NCBI RefSeq assembly: GCF_003597395.2 | Contig: NC_133770.1 | Location: 91,402,731 to 91,466,730, forward strand | DNA from: Chelonoidis abingdonii | Lineage: Eukaryota > Chordata > Testudines > Testudinidae | Reading direction: 5' to 3' | DNA length: 64,000 bases | Shown: positions 20,442-33,616 of the stretch, piece by piece | Layout: every line of letters starts with the position of its first letter | How positions within the stretch are numbered: the stretch's first letter is position 1 | Notes under the pieces: model-generated | The model's input: only the letters and a program-made list of their open reading frames with translations | What the model was told of the DNA's origin: nothing | Database searches by the model: none | Program-made: the position numbers and the translations under genes

Positions 20442-22489
20442 GTAGGTGTTTTTCAGAGAAATTTTGGAGACAGTGGGGCCAAAAGGATAATGCAGTTGTG
20501 ACAGAGTACCAGCAAGCGCAGCTTAGGCTAATGTAATAAAAAAATGCTTTCCAGAGGAAGACTGTATGCCTCAAAATATGGCAGCTAAGAAGCTTGAGGG
20601 AGTACAGAGGAGTAAAGTCTCAAGTTCAGACATGTTACTTGTCAGTCATAGAAACTCTGAGAAACTGGACAGCTGAAGTCATGTGTAGCCCGATTAATCC
20701 AAACTGCCTCATACCATAGTAGAAACTGCCTCATACCATAGTAGTTCATCCATTTGGTTTACTGTGATTTTTACAAAAGCAGCAGAGAGTCCTGTGGCAC
20801 CTTATAAACTAAATTGGGTATTCACCCACGAATGCTCATGCTTCAAAATGTCTGTTGGTCTATAAGGTGCCACAGGACTCTTTGCTGCTTTTACAGATCC
20901 AGACTAACACAGCTACCCCTCTGATATGTCATTTTTATGGTATTGTTCTTGGATAAGTTTGGCCCCAGGCTTTTCTTTCTTGGCCTTTTGATTTCAGAAG
21001 GGACTGTTTCCCCTGGGTTGCATTTGACCTGCTTTTGAGGAGTATGTCAATGGTTGTACAGGTTCCTTAAGTTCCTGATCCATCTTGGCTTCTTAAAACA
21101 TTATTGACAGGCCGTTGTTAACAGGGGGAGAGTGCTGCCCATCCTTATTGTGTTGAGGACTTCTTTCTGGAATCCATCAAGGAACCCTTTCTGGGGTTCT
21201 GGAATGGTTGCCAGTTACTACCCTGTGTCATTTCTCTGCTTCCTGAGGAAGGTGAAAAATTATACTGATTTATCTTGCTGCCTAGGTTCACGAATGATCT
21301 CCTGACTTGTTTTTTTTGAACTTCTCATCTGCTTTTGAAATGATTGTCCCAGCTTGTAACTTTTGTGACCAAAAGATTTCACTGCTATTTTGGTTTCTAT
21401 TTTCTTTAAAAATTCCCTTGAGTAATACTGCCAGCTAGATTCTTTTGAGCTACATCATACTCCACCCTGAGAAAAGAGGAGTCTGGTTGGTTGGAGCTAG
21501 AGAGAAGTCCACCACGTGAAGTGGTTTGCTTCTCATTTATATCTCTGTGTATTGAGGATATTCTACTTGAGGCAACAGGTCAGATTAAGAATCTTGGTGT
21601 CATTGAATCACACCATTTGCATGGCAAATCTTGTTGGATGTACCACAGATGTTTTTTGAACTGTGCAACTTGTGTAAGGTTTGCACCTTTAAAAATCAAA
21701 ATGTGGCAGAGGTGGTCTTAATGAGCCTTGTGGTCTCAAGAGCATTGTTGTTCCTTTTTCCTCCATTTTTTGTGAATTATACCTCTCAAATTAGTTAATT
21801 GTTTAAAACATCTTGTTAAAAGTTAATTATTGCATATTATTTTAAAATATTTTTATTATGTTAAGGTCTCAAGAGCCTTTGTGGAGGGCTGCTTTAAAAA
21901 TAAAGATGTGGTTTAATTATGAATGTGGTGCGTTGATGGCTCATTCTGTGTAATGAAGGTTAACTCAGCTTGACTCTGTGCACTTATTACAGTCAATGAA
22001 AGAATCTTCACATTTGTCTGATCCAGAATTAGTCCTCATTGTCAAGTGGAAAACTGGAAAAGAGCTTTGAGGAAAAGACTATTTGCCATTTTGTGTATAT
22101 ATGCACATTTATGGTTGATCTTGAAAGCATTCAAGTTTTGTAGATGGCTAAAAGTAACTCTAAATTCAATTGTAATGTTGCTGATTTGGGGTGTGTTGTT
22201 TTTTTTTTGTTTTTTTTTGTTTTTTTTTTTGCAAATGTACTCTCCTCTGGCACTCCCAGAGGAGTAAACAGTTTAATTTCTGTTTATAGTTAAAAATCAC
22301 TGTTGCTGCTTTTAGGTGCATTATGCTGCTTCAGTTGCTTTCCCTGTTGTCTGTCTGTCTATCCAAAACTTCTGTCTAGGTAGTCAGTCATTTTAGTATT
22401 ATTACAAGGAGTCTTGACATGAGGGTATGATAAAAGATCTGTGTTTTGAAAAAGTAGTGCTTGTAGTAATGGGGTTATGTTGTCTGTAG
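20442..22489 (+). other. intron
   Basis: A 2-kb intron. It contains a 22-bp tandem duplication (about 20701-20747), a foldback Penelope fragment (20774-20925), and a T-rich run at 22198-22231. The remainder is unique-looking. The acceptor TTGTCTGTAG ends at 22489. Confidence 0.85.
20774..20925. mobile_element. short foldback Penelope-like element copy
   Basis: The left part, starting CAAAAGCAGCAGAGAGTCC, is inverted relative to the right part, which ends CTAACACAGCTACCCCTCTGAT. GTCCTGTGGCACCTTATA and TATAAGGTGCCACAGGACT are the paired words. Flanks ATTTTTA on each side may be the target-site duplication, with a few extra bases on the right. Confidence 0.75.
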
Positions 22490-22677
22490 AAGGTGATGGA
22501 GATTCTGCAAAAACACTAGAAACTCTGATTAAGAGAGTGAAACGTCAAGAGAACTTGCTTCAGCGATGTAAAGAGATGATTCGATCGCACAAGGAACGCT
22601 CTGCACAGCTAACCAATGAGAAAGAAGCACTGCAGGAACAACTAGAAGAGAGACTTCAGGAATTAGAGAAAATGAAG
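22490..22677 (+). CDS. GOLGA4: GOLGA4 exon (split residue 240 to 302)
   Basis: 188 bases entering in phase 1 and ending on a full codon, acceptor TCTGTAG and donor AAG|GTATGG. It reads EGDGDSAKTLETLIKRVKRQ at the start and EERLQELEKMK at the end, close to human golgin-245. Heptad pattern resumes from KTLETL onward. Acidic residues at the start complete the linker of the previous exon. Confidence 0.96.
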
Positions 22678-24619
22678 GTATGGTGAAATCCCTAACTCTT
22701 GATAGATATCAGCTAATGTAGTGCAAGAATTCTGGTATCATTTAATTAATTTACACAACTCTTCTGATATGGCAGGGGTCATTAAACTGATTAATACAAA
22801 ATACTGTGTGGCAGCTGTGCCAAGCTGCCACAGTAAACAAAGATGTAACTGCTTGCAACACTACTATTGTAGTATATGCTAATAATATTTCTACATTTTT
22901 CATCTGATATCAAAGACTTTACAAAATAAATAAGTCTTACAGGACTCCTTTAAGGAAAAATCAGTCTGCAGCTAGTATTTGAAGGATCCCATGCTTGCAG
23001 CCCAGCTTCCTATTGTTCCCTCCGAGTGGCTGCTTCTGGCATCATGACTGCACTTCTGTCCCCTCCCTGTAGAATGTTCATCTCCCATCTTTGTGTGTTG
23101 CTCAGCCAACCATGCATTCACTCACCATTGCCTCTATCTTTAGATGTTCACGAGGAGGCAGGAAGCCGGAGTGGGCCTGGGTGATGATTGTCTTAGCAAG
23201 AGGATCTTGGGGCAAGGAGTTTCCTTATAAGCTAATTCATAGGCCTTTGTGTGGGGTGAGTAGTAGAGAACAGAAGACGTCAGGAGCTCATTGCAGATGT
23301 TGGGGCAGAGCAGAAGGGATCCCAGAAGAGGTCAGAGGATTTGTAGTTGGCTGTAGAGGGAGAAGTGCAGGCTCTCTGAATCAGGAGTTAAGCAAGGAGT
23401 ATATTTTCACTTATAGTCAGATGTGAAAAGTGTGTATCTAATACTTAGACCAGTATTCCCTATAATTGGGTTGGTGACAGGAATATGGATTCAGAGGTTA
23501 GGTTGTTTGCAGAAACTTCACTTTAAATTAATAACTTCCAAACATTTGGTATCTTAAAACTGCGAAGTTCTAATAATGTTTTCAGTTGATGTTTACACTA
23601 TTAACTCTACCTTAACTAAATTTTTAAAAAGTTTCATTTTAGTGTTTTGTCACAACTATATTATTTTACCCAGACTCAGAAATTTTCCTTGTAAGTCAGA
23701 AGTTTAATCACTGTAATATTGTCTGAAAGTTCCCCTATTTTAATGTTTAAACAATTGTCACTGGAAAAGCTAGACATCTATGGTAGTTGGAGTAGAATCC
23801 TGCAAAAAAATGAGAAAATAAAAACCTACTGGTACATGTCTGAAAGAACATATCAAGATATAAAACAAGTATGTTTAGTAGTTCACTAACAGCAAGAACA
23901 CAATGATGTATTAAGAAATATTTTGAGGCTTAATACTGTATAATGAAGGGAACTTCTCGCATAAAGATAGCTTGTAGGAAGAAAAAAATGGATAGATATA
24001 AAGTTCCTGCGTTCAGATTTTTTCAACATATCAAAATAAACATGGGATTTCTTAATAAGTGCAGAATGTGTTTATACTAGTTTGCCTATTTTGTTTCAGG
24101 GCAATGAGCATTTGAATCTTGTTTCTGTTTCTTGGGTGAGATTCTTAACCTCACCCTGGCTTATACGAAGTAAAAGGACTGGAGCAATGTAAACTGGCTT
24201 TTGTGCATAGGAAACAATTCTCCCAGGACAAGAACTGTGGAAGGCAGCTGTAATGTTGCCTTCTTCAGACCCACTTAGGAGCCTTGGGATGGAGGTGGGG
24301 CTGGTGTGTCTGGGGTGGGTTTGCATCATGTGGCTCTGCAGATATTCTGAGCAACACTGCCACCCACAGGATAGCCTCAGGAGGCTGCCATCGTTTTAGA
24401 CCACTCCTCAGAGATGTTTAAACTACAATAGGGACTGGCAGGTACCTTGCCCTGGCTTCTGAGTTGTGATGGACTGCGTATAAACACAGCACAAAATGTA
24501 GTTTCTTCTCTGTCTCACATTTAGGGACCTTTGCTTACATTATCCAGTTTTGAGAAAGAGGAAACGTTTTCTTATTGATGGGAATGCTTTACTCTCTTTC
24601 ATCTCTTGTGGTTTTTCAG
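22678..24619 (+). other. intron
   Basis: A 1.9-kb intron with no recognised mobile element. The open frames at 23091-23426 and 24096-24329 do not continue into exons and match nothing known. The acceptor GTTTTTCAG ends at 24619. Confidence 0.75.
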
Positions 24620-24703
24620 GAACTTCACATGACTGAGAAAACTAAACTAATTACTCAATTGCGCGATGCAAAGAATTTGATTGAGCAGCTAGAACAAGAT
24701 AAG
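24620..24703 (+). CDS. GOLGA4: GOLGA4 exon (residues 303-330)
   Basis: 84 bases, 28 codons, phase 0 at both ends, acceptor TTTTTCAG and donor AAG|GTAAAT. It reads ELHMTEKTKLITQLRDAKNL then IEQLEQDK, almost identical to human. It is continuous coiled coil with Leu/Ile at heptad core positions. Confidence 0.97.
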
Positions 24704-25730
24704 GTAAATAAGACAGTATTTTTCTTTAAACTTTCGGTATGGCTAGCACATGATCATTTTGGCATACAATTTATACAAGCTCAAACTGTCTGATCGCTAT
24801 TTCTAGTTCTGTTACAACTGTTATGAGAACTGGTTTGGTTTTATTTTACATTCCAGATTCATAGTGTTTTGTTCGCTTGTTAAAAGTTAAACTGTAGTTA
24901 GAAGGCTGTATTTTGTAAATGCTTTGATAGTTCGGATTTGATGTTGCAAGAATATTTAGAGTTGATTGGGACATGTTTTTAAAAGACAGTATAGTGATTA
25001 GTAGTCATAGTCATAACTAGGTTATGAGAAAAATAGTATCTAAATGTCATTTGGAAATGTCCATATATGGTAAAGTGATCAGAGACGTAATAATACCCAT
25101 CATGTCTTTGAGAGAGGAAGAGTTTTAATGGCTTCTATTTTATATAGGTTCTTACACTGCATTCGTCACCTTAGTATCTAAGTGCCTTCCAATACTGTAT
25201 AAAGCATTGTGACTTAATATCTGTCACGTTTTTGTTTTCTCATTCTTTCCCTAGAACAGGGATCGGCAGCCTTTGGGACGGTTTGTTTACCTGCCGCATC
25301 CACAGGTTCGGCTGATCGCGGGTCCCACTGGCCACGGTTCGCCGCTCCAGACCAAAGGGGGCGGCGGGAAGCGGCATGGGCTGAGGAATGTGTTGGCAGC
25401 AGCTTCCCACAGCCCCCATTGTCCTGGAGCAGCAAACTGCAGTCTGAACCTGCAGATGCAGCAGGTAAACAAACTGGCCCGGCCCTGGCAAGCCGCGTGC
25501 CAAAGGTTGTCGATCCCTGCCCTAGAGGAAGATGTATGCAGTGGAGTGCTTTGGGTTTTTATATAAACACACATATGATCTGCTATATGTTGGTTAGAGA
25601 ATACAAGGTCTAAGAACAGAAGGTGGTGAGGTTTGTGATGATCCTTATGGATTGTGTCCTGGTGTGTAGTTGTTTTTGGCACATGCTATGTATTTATGTA
25701 TTAGTCTCACCTGAAGCATTTCTTGTCTAG
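24704..25730 (+). other. intron
   Basis: A 1-kb intron whose main content is the GC-rich hAT copy at 25257-25519. The rest is AT-rich and unique-looking. The acceptor TCTTGTCTAG ends at 25730. Confidence 0.85.
25257..25519. mobile_element. non-autonomous hAT element
   Basis: The ends CAGGGATCGGCAGCCTTTGG and CCAAAGGTTGTCGATCCCTG are inverted repeats. The 8-bp flanks CCCTAGAA (25249-25256) and CCCTAGAG (25520-25527) match at 7 of 8 bases. Inside, GTTTGTTTACCTGC and GCAGGTAAACAAAC form a second nested inverted repeat. The open frames across it are composition artefacts. Confidence 0.85.
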
Positions 25731-25878
25731 GGCATGGTAATAGCAGAGACAAAACGACAAATGCATGAAACAATGGAAATGAAGGAAGAGGAAATTGCTC
25801 AGCTGCGTGCTCATATCAAGCAGATAACTACCCAAGGCGAGGAGTTAAGAGAACAGAAAGAAAAATCTGAAAAAGCTG
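25731..25878 (+). CDS. GOLGA4: GOLGA4 exon (residues 331-379, then a split codon)
   Basis: 148 bases, phase 0 in and one base over, acceptor TTGTCTAG and donor GCTG|GTAAGA. It reads GMVIAETKRQMHETMEMKEE, continuing to REQKEKSEKA. It is highly conserved against human. The split Ala codon is completed by the exon at 33617, across a 7.7-kb intron. Confidence 0.97.
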
Positions 25879-28800
25879 GTAAGAAATTCTGGAGGTTATT
25901 GGCTTTTATGTTTGAATGGGAAAAAGCTTCGGCATGGTCTGTCTGCACTCTCATCAGTCATCTCATCTTGGTATTAAAAGATCTATCCTGCTAGTGTTCC
26001 TCTACCATCTCCTACTAACATCACTGCTATGTAGGAGAAGCAAGTTCACTTTGGTCTCTGCCTCCCCAGATAACCAGAGGTCGAGAACATTTTATATTGT
26101 TTTCTTTAATATCCACATTCACTAATCCAGTGATGAAATATTACTGAACGACAACCATACCTATCCCTTTCTGCCCAAGGGAAGATTGCTGTGATTTGGT
26201 GGGTTTGTATAGTTTTCAGCAGAGAAAATTGGAGGGGAAAAATATTAGTGCATTTTTGTCAGAAACGTAGTACGTATTTTCTGTATCCTCAACCATAGGA
26301 GAGAATGGGAGTGGAGTGGGGAAGAGGATGAAACAAGTTTTACATTTTAGGGGAAAACCAATGACTGTGCTTCAGAGTATTAGTATCATAAATATCCACT
26401 AATGGCTGAACATAAACACAAAGCATAATTTATTTGTTCCAGGCTTTGAATTGTTTTGTAATATAAATACACGTATCAGTTTTCTTTACAAGAAAATGGT
26501 TAACCTGCTAAGTGTGTGTGCTAATGTAGAACTAATTTAACTGGACAAACTATATTCCTTGGAAAACAAAATGCGACCTTGTACAGCCCAGCTTATAGAA
26601 GGTTTAGTTTTATTTGCATTCAATTTGCTTTCATACTCATTTTGAGAAACCTCACCTGAAAGTTGCTTTTAATGCAGCTATTAAAAAATGAATAGTTTCA
26701 TTTGCATAAAATGCATATTACAGATGTTTTTTGTTGCTAAGCTCTAATGAGAAGTTCACATTCAGAAATTTTATTGCAGTTCACTTTATATCTAGGTAAA
26801 ATTAAAACAGAACTTTACACTATAAATATGGATTTACAATATGAGTAAATCATGTACATTCTGAGTAATGCAAAGAAACTGAGGAGCATGTAAAGCCAGA
26901 AAAGGTAAACAAAAAAGAAATATAATTGCATAGATGGTCTATTAGCAAACCTTTGGAAAACTTGTGAAAACACCAAACATCTGGCTTAGAAAACCCACTT
27001 TTCCAGCTGATAGTGTTTTGTTTTGTTTTTTTTAGCTTTATAAAAACCAGATTTCAAAACTAAGCAAATATTAGCTTCAGGGTTTTATAAAATTAGCCTC
27101 TGATAATGTTCTTCAGAGACTGTAATGTTTAATTTGTAGTATTTGCTTTCAATAATGTTTCTTTAAAAATAAGTGCAAACAGGTTAGTTGTTAGTATTTT
27201 AACTTCTCTTAGAAAAAATGTGCTTTAATTAGTAGGTATGAAGTATTTTACCTTAGCTATCTGTAATAGAGCACTGAAGCAATTGAAATTAGTTGTATGT
27301 CTTGTAGCATGGAGATTAGTCTGTAAATAACTTCTTCTTTTGGCTTACTTAGAGCTTGAAAACAGGATAGAGACGATTCCGTTGGTACTTTGCAAAATTA
27401 ACTATTGTGGTGAGGCAGACAATTTGACGTGCGGGGTGTGTTATGCTAACCCCCACATTTTGGGAAGGTGAGATTTCCACCCCAAATCTCTTTTTAACCA
27501 AAACAACAGCAGCAACCATAAAAACCACACCCACAACACAACCACAAACCACTTGGATGTATCAGTCCTGTCAGCATCTAAGTATATGTATCCACTACAG
27601 TGACCTTTCTGTGGGTTTGAGGGCACAGTGTTCTACGCTGTTGAACAGGCTATTAAAATAAGAATGGTTTTGGCTTCTGGACCATTTGGTGTGTCATATT
27701 ACATCCTACTTTTCAGTGATAGAAAGCTAGTAATCAAATTAGAGTACAGAAATTTTGTTAATAGTAGCTCTGAGAGGTGTTTCTGTGCTTTTCCCTTTTG
27801 TTCAGTTTTCCTTGCTCCTGCCTTGCTTTGTGCATTCTAGAAAATCATTCAGAATGAAGACTAAAATCAGTCATGTCGAGATATAGCTTCAGTTTAAGAG
27901 GAAAGTGTCACACTATTTAAAATATAGTTTGATTCAGGAGCATTAAATTACTATAATTGTCAGTTGTAAAATTACTTTATTACTAATTGTAATAGGGCAA
28001 CTGACATGGGTTTTAGACCACAGCCCTCTGCTGTAATGACTGTAATATTACTGTTACGTACATTTATCACAAGCCTGTACATTTGGTTTAGTACACGAAG
28101 CCCATATCCTACTCTTTTCACCATGTTACCAATTTGGGTGAATATCTGTGTTCCTAGACTTGCTTATCTTCACAAAGTATTGTTACTTAACCAAAAGGGA
28201 GCGTAAAAGTGAGTATTTATGGAAAGAATTTTTTTTAATGTTAAGTTACGGCTAAGATATGTACAAGCTTACATTCATTACACTTGTATAGATACTGTAT
28301 CATTCATAGTGACGTTTTATCTGTTTAAATACAGCATGTTATAATATGTCAGGCTGTATTTTTAACTTACCTGGAATCATAAATCTGTTCACTTTCTTTC
28401 CTTTGTAGCTTTTCCTTTATAGTTAAACCATCATTTTAATTAGGTGAGCTTGATGAAATGGACCATTACTTCATTTGATACAAATAACTTAAACTGGTGA
28501 ATATTCACTATTATGTATGGTTATATAGCAACATGATATATAAGCTTATTTTGTAGATAAATATTACATAAAATCAAAAGTATATAAATCTCCCTATTTG
28601 ATAATTACAGTTCAACTTTTTGTAGTCAGGGTGCATTATATTGAAATCTCACAAAGCATCTTATTTTTGTGCATCCACACATGCCAATAAGTGAATCATG
28701 GTGCCTTTCCCAAGCCTTGTATGAACAGGACTGGGGTAAGGTCTCTCTTTTTCTTACATCACACAATGGGTGCTTGAACCAGGCTCTACAAAGTAAATTC

Positions 28801-30107
28801 TGTGCTTCTCAGGCAATGTCTAACTTCAATCCTTTTACCCAAATGAATTGTAACTAACTTTCTAAATCTTTGCAATATTTGGCTATCAAGTTACAATGTA
28901 TCAAAAGTAGCCAGGGTGTTTGTAAACTTGCACTTGAAAAGCTCAATCTCTTATATATTATTAAATACTTGGCATAAGTCCTCACTATTCAACATTTTGA
29001 ACACTATAGATATTAATTTAATGTTAAAGATGGTAATCTATTTTAGTACCAGGTAGAATAATGCAAATATTTCTGCCTTTATTAGGCAAATTATATGGTG
29101 TTTTATTTTGCCATCTCTTTGTAGGCCATACTGGTATTCATTTTGACAACTTAAATAATTCTCCTTTAATTTACCCTCCATGGTTTACAGAGAACAAGAG
29201 CATGCTTAATAAGAATTTTAGTATATGCATTTCTTAATATTAGGTTAAATGCACAAAAAAACCACTATAAGTATATCCAACTTAACTGGATATACTTATT
29301 GCTTATTTGAGTTACCTCTTCTCTGAAGTTGCATTTTGTGAGTTGGTTGAAACAGATTAAATTTATATTTCCCCAGTCTGTTTCATAATCATGCTCAGTG
29401 CTGTATTCCCTAGTTTTCACCACGTGCTGGCATTCTAGTTGACGGTTACCCCATCAGTACCCTTGAGATATTGGTTATCAGGAACCCTTCATAATACAGA
29501 CTGACATTAAATGAAATTTAAAAAAATTAGATATTTTTCCCATGTGTACTAACTGTTGTAGAGCAATGTTTAAAAAATTGTCAAGAACTTGCCAGTGCAA
29601 GGGGTGGGTGGTGGTGGTAAAAATAAAAAAAGTACCCTATTTTTCTTCTAACACAAACTTTAAAAAGAAAGAAAGACTTAGATTCTGCAGCATCGATAGC
29701 TTTAGTCATACTGGACAGAAAAGATTCCTATTTGACCAGGGTGAGCAGATGAATAGGATTTTGCAAGGCTAGACTATAGTATTGTTCGCTATATTTCTTG
29801 GATTTTTGTTTTGCCAAGGTACGTTAGAGATTATTAACTTTAATGTTATTCCAAATATTTGTATTTTAACATGTCTCTCTTAGTAGTCACTGTGCTTGTG
29901 GAGAGAAAGACAAAGATAATCTAGTTTCTGGTTTCAGCCTAGTAATGTTTTAATGAACAAACAAGGCTTATTATTACAATTTTATAGTCTCAGTAGGAAA
30001 AAAAAGTCTTGATAGGTGCCAAATTAGTCAGTTTTGTTTTCCTGGAAGAATACTAGTTTAACCTGCTGCTGGTTTGAAATTATCACTTGAGTGTCATATT
30101 ACACTAG

Positions 30108-30435
30108 TAAAAGCAGCAAAGAGTCCTCTGGCCTCTTATAGACTAACAGACGTATGGGAGCATGAGTTTTTGTGTGTGAATACCCATTTCGTTGGATGCA
30201 TAAAGTGGAAAGAAGAGGGCCACATCCTCCCTGATTGAACTAACCTTGTTATCTCTAGCCTGATTCTTGCTGGCATATATATATACCTGCCTCTGGAAAT
30301 TTCCACTACATGCATCCGATGAAGTGGGTATTCACCCACGAAAGCTTATGCTCCAATACATCTGTTAGTCTATAAGATGCCACAGGACTCTTTGCTGCTA
30401 TTACAGATCCAGACTAACATGGCTACCCCTCTGAT
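30108..30435. mobile_element. foldback Penelope-like element with 12-bp target-site duplication
   Basis: The two ends are inverted copies of the Penelope 3' region. TAAAAGCAGCAAAGAGTCC at the left pairs with GGACTCTTTGCTGC at the right. The words GTGAATACCCATTTCGTTGG and GAAGTGGGTATTCACCC also mirror each other. It is flanked by the exact 12-mer ATATTACACTAG at 30096-30107 and 30436-30447. The right end extends about 30 bases further into the tail (CTACCCCTCTGAT) than the left. It is non-coding. Confidence 0.88.
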
Positions 30436-30934
30436 ATATTACACTAGAATTAACTACCTTGAACAAAAATATTAGGTTCTTGCTTAAATACCAAAAGTGC
30501 CTGAGATGCATATAATTTCACTTTTAGAGAACAGAATGTCTTCCTGTGAAGTGTTGCTTCTTTGTGCTATCATGTACTCTTGACCTTCTATCCACCAGCT
30601 TATCTAACTTTCCCCTCAGCATTGTGCTTGTGCTTATGGTGAAGGAGCTGGCCTACTGCATGTTGCTAAACTGCCACATTTTAGTAGTTAGTCCTAGTGT
30701 GAACTTGAAATCTTTTATTTGATGAATCTGCAGGCTATGGCATATGCACTTACCCCCCCATTAATTGACAAGTTGCTTACATGAAATTGCAACATATATT
30801 ACTCAGCCCAAGCCTTGAAAGTGTGAGATGCTCTTATGAATAAAAAGTTAAATAAATTTGAAATATTTAACTGTAATTTTTTTTTCTGAATCTACTTCTG
30901 AAAAAAGCTGTTAAGTTTTTTAAAAAGTAATTTG

Positions 30935-31600
30935 TGACACGGGCAGGGTGGATACTCCATGTAAAGTACTTACGGACAAACTATAGCCTGCTATGCTTAG
31001 GTTTGCAGGAGAAAGTGAGGGAGATCACTCTAGTCCCTGCAAGTACACCAGTAAAGACTGTATCCATACTAGGGTTCGCCAGGTGCACGTTTTTTGTTTG
31101 TTTGTTTTTTAACCAGAAAGTCCGGTTGAAAAGGGGACCTGGCAGTGTCTGGGTCAGATGTACTGATCGGATACCAAAAGTAGGTTACCGCGGGGCAGGC
31201 GGAAGTGCTGGGTCAATAGCCTGCGCCAGCCCCTGCTCAGCCAGGGCTGCCTCCTACCTGCAGGCAGGCTTCTTATCCGTCTGCAGCAGCTCCTGTCCCA
31301 GCCCTGGACCAGAGGGAGCCCAGCAGATGGAATGGGAGGTGAGGAGGGAGGCAGAGATGATTCAGGAAGCGACGACGAGGGAGGGCGGGAAGGAGCAGCG
31401 ATGGGTGCAAGGTGAGGTGGGGTCTTGGGGGAAGAAGCAAAGAAGGGGCATGGCCTCAAGGGAGGAGGTAGAGCAGGGGAAGGGCTTTAGGGGAAGAGAC
31501 GGGGTAGGGGGCAGGGCCTTGGGGGTCCATTTACCAGCAGCTAGAAAGATCGCAGCCCTAATCCATGCTTGATTTATAGGCACTGGCAAATGTGGAATAG
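30935..31600. repeat. GC-rich block, probable unclassified interspersed repeat
   Basis: Base composition rises sharply here compared with the surrounding intron. The block contains a TTTGTTTGTTTGTTTTT run, a GCCTGCGCCAGCCCC-type segment, and a long purine-rich GGGAGG tract. An open frame of 212 codons (30934-31572) crosses it, but it is low-complexity Gly/Arg/Glu text with no domain. Boundaries and family are uncertain. Confidence 0.4.
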
Positions 31601-33616
31601 GGGATATGGACTACTGCTGACCCCAGAAGGTGCATGCCTGGATGGGCTGCGGGGTTGTGCACTAGCAGAGCTGTTTGTCGTAGAGCACTGTGTACCTTTT
31701 TTTAGCAGCGCTGACTGAGCAGAGTGTACATTCCACTCTGTTTTATATTGGTTTACTATATATTAAAAATGCACAAAAAAGAATCTCCAGTTTTCTTAAC
31801 GTTTATAATGTATTTAAACACTTCAGTTCTTCTGATCATTAAAGCAGGAGGAAGGTTTTAAAAAAAATCTGAGTCAATGTTTTGCTACTATCAGAAAAAT
31901 TATCACTTTCTAGTTCCCATTGTGAGGACCCACGAAAAAGCTTCCTCAAGAAATTTACTCCAAAAGGTCATAATTTGGATGAACGTAATTATTTTAAGAA
32001 AATAAGTCTCCTGAAAATGCAAGAGTAGGCTCAGAAATGAAGATTATAGTTAAAAGCTTTATTTTTAAATGTAATTCAAACACCATAAATGCAAGGTGTC
32101 TTTCACCTTTCAAACTCATGGGCAAGTAAAACACCTGGAGGGTTTTTAATACATAATAAAAATATGTAACTGTAGGTGCATAAGAATTATAACTACTTAA
32201 CAATATTAATTATGTTGTCGCAGAATAAGAGTCATCGTAATGATCAGTCTGAGCCACAGTAGATTAAGGGTGAACCAAAGAAACCTGGAGAGCTCCTGCC
32301 CTGTTGAAAGGAAATTACTATTAAGAGGAAGAGAAGCTAGAACTCTGAAGTTTTTGAAAATCATTATCTCTTTGTTTCAAAAACAGTATCCAAGTATTTA
32401 GCCAAGCTTGTAGTCGAGCTATAGGCTTTTTTTTAGGTATTTTGGATTAGAAATTTCTGAGATTTTCACCTTGGAGTTGAGTTTTACAAAAGTGCTGAAA
32501 AGAAGTTTCTACTAATCTGTACCAACAATTAGCTGTATACGAACCCATTTTAAAAATGGCTTTTCCTTTTTACTTGCCTGTGCAGCAGAGAGAGACCCAG
32601 ACTCAGTACCACAGTCAGAAACAAGGATTCCCCAGTAAGGGCCAAATCCTAGTCTCATTGCTTTGGTTTAATTTACTTGATTTTAAAGGAATCCTCGGCA
32701 TAACCGGGTGTGATTATTCAGTACTATTGTAGCATTTTAACACAAAAATATGACTTCTTGGTATGTTTAAATTATTATGTATGAAGGAAATAACTGTGAC
32801 GCCTCTGATACTACTGTGCCTTAACAGTTGATAAATGTTTATTTTTTAAATCGTGACCACTCTCTATATTTGGACTATATAACAGATTCAGAATTTGTTC
32901 CTGAGAACCAATTAACATGTACAAATTTAATTAACTATTGTATTTCAATATTCTGTCCTGGGTGTCCATTGTGGACATATTTTTAGTATAATCTGAGTTT
33001 TTTGGAGGTAAAACATCCGTTAAAATTCTGATATTTAATTTGCAAAGTTTAAAAATATTTCAGTTTTCCCACAATATCTGTTGATAAACTGACAAAAACT
33101 CTGTGATAAATAAAATTGTACCAGAATTATTCTTCCTTATTCTAATAGGACAGAACTCTTTCTATGATTAAGTAAAAGTGGATATACATTCCAGTCATTC
33201 CTGGCTTTCTGCTTATTCTACCGATAATTTTAGTGGAAAATTTCTTTAAAATAAACAGGTGATAAGTTACCTTTTCTTCATGGAGCATTCTTCAGTCCTT
33301 TTCAGCTTCAGTTAGTCAGGATATGAAGCTAGAGGAAGAGCTGTGGCTTTTTATGTTTATAGTTGGTCCACTTCATTCTGATTCTGCGTGAGCAAAATAT
33401 ATAGTAACCTAAATGCAATACTGGTCTAGGAAGTAGCAACTACTGTTCTGTTCTCTTCCCCTTCTCGATTTAATGAGTCCATGTGAGCATACTGTGGATT
33501 GTTAGGGCCAAATTCTTCTGTCTGGTTTGTAACTTGTAGTTAGCAGGAGCCCTGTATGCATGTTAAGGAAATAATTATTTCTGGAATGTCAAATATCTTT
33601 GTTTTCTTTCTTGCAG

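Larger units (their letters stand above)
25879..33616 (+). other. 7.7-kb intron
   Basis: Mostly AT-rich and unique-looking. Recognised insertions are the foldback Penelope copy at 30108-30435 and a GC-rich block at about 30935-31600. Nothing else is recognised in 25879-30095 or 31600-33616. The acceptor TTTCTTGCAG ends at 33616. Confidence 0.75.

Noticed and set aside
23091..23426. 111-codon frame in an intron
   Set aside because: No homology recognised and no conserved splice context. Consistent with chance.
25240..25682. Open frames up to 131 codons around the hAT copy
   Set aside because: The inverted-repeat GC-rich element creates stop-poor frames on both strands, with no domain content.
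30934..31572. 212-codon open frame on the + strand
   Set aside because: Low-complexity Gly/Arg/Glu text in a GC-rich repeat, with no domain, no exon-like borders and a competing open frame on the other strand.
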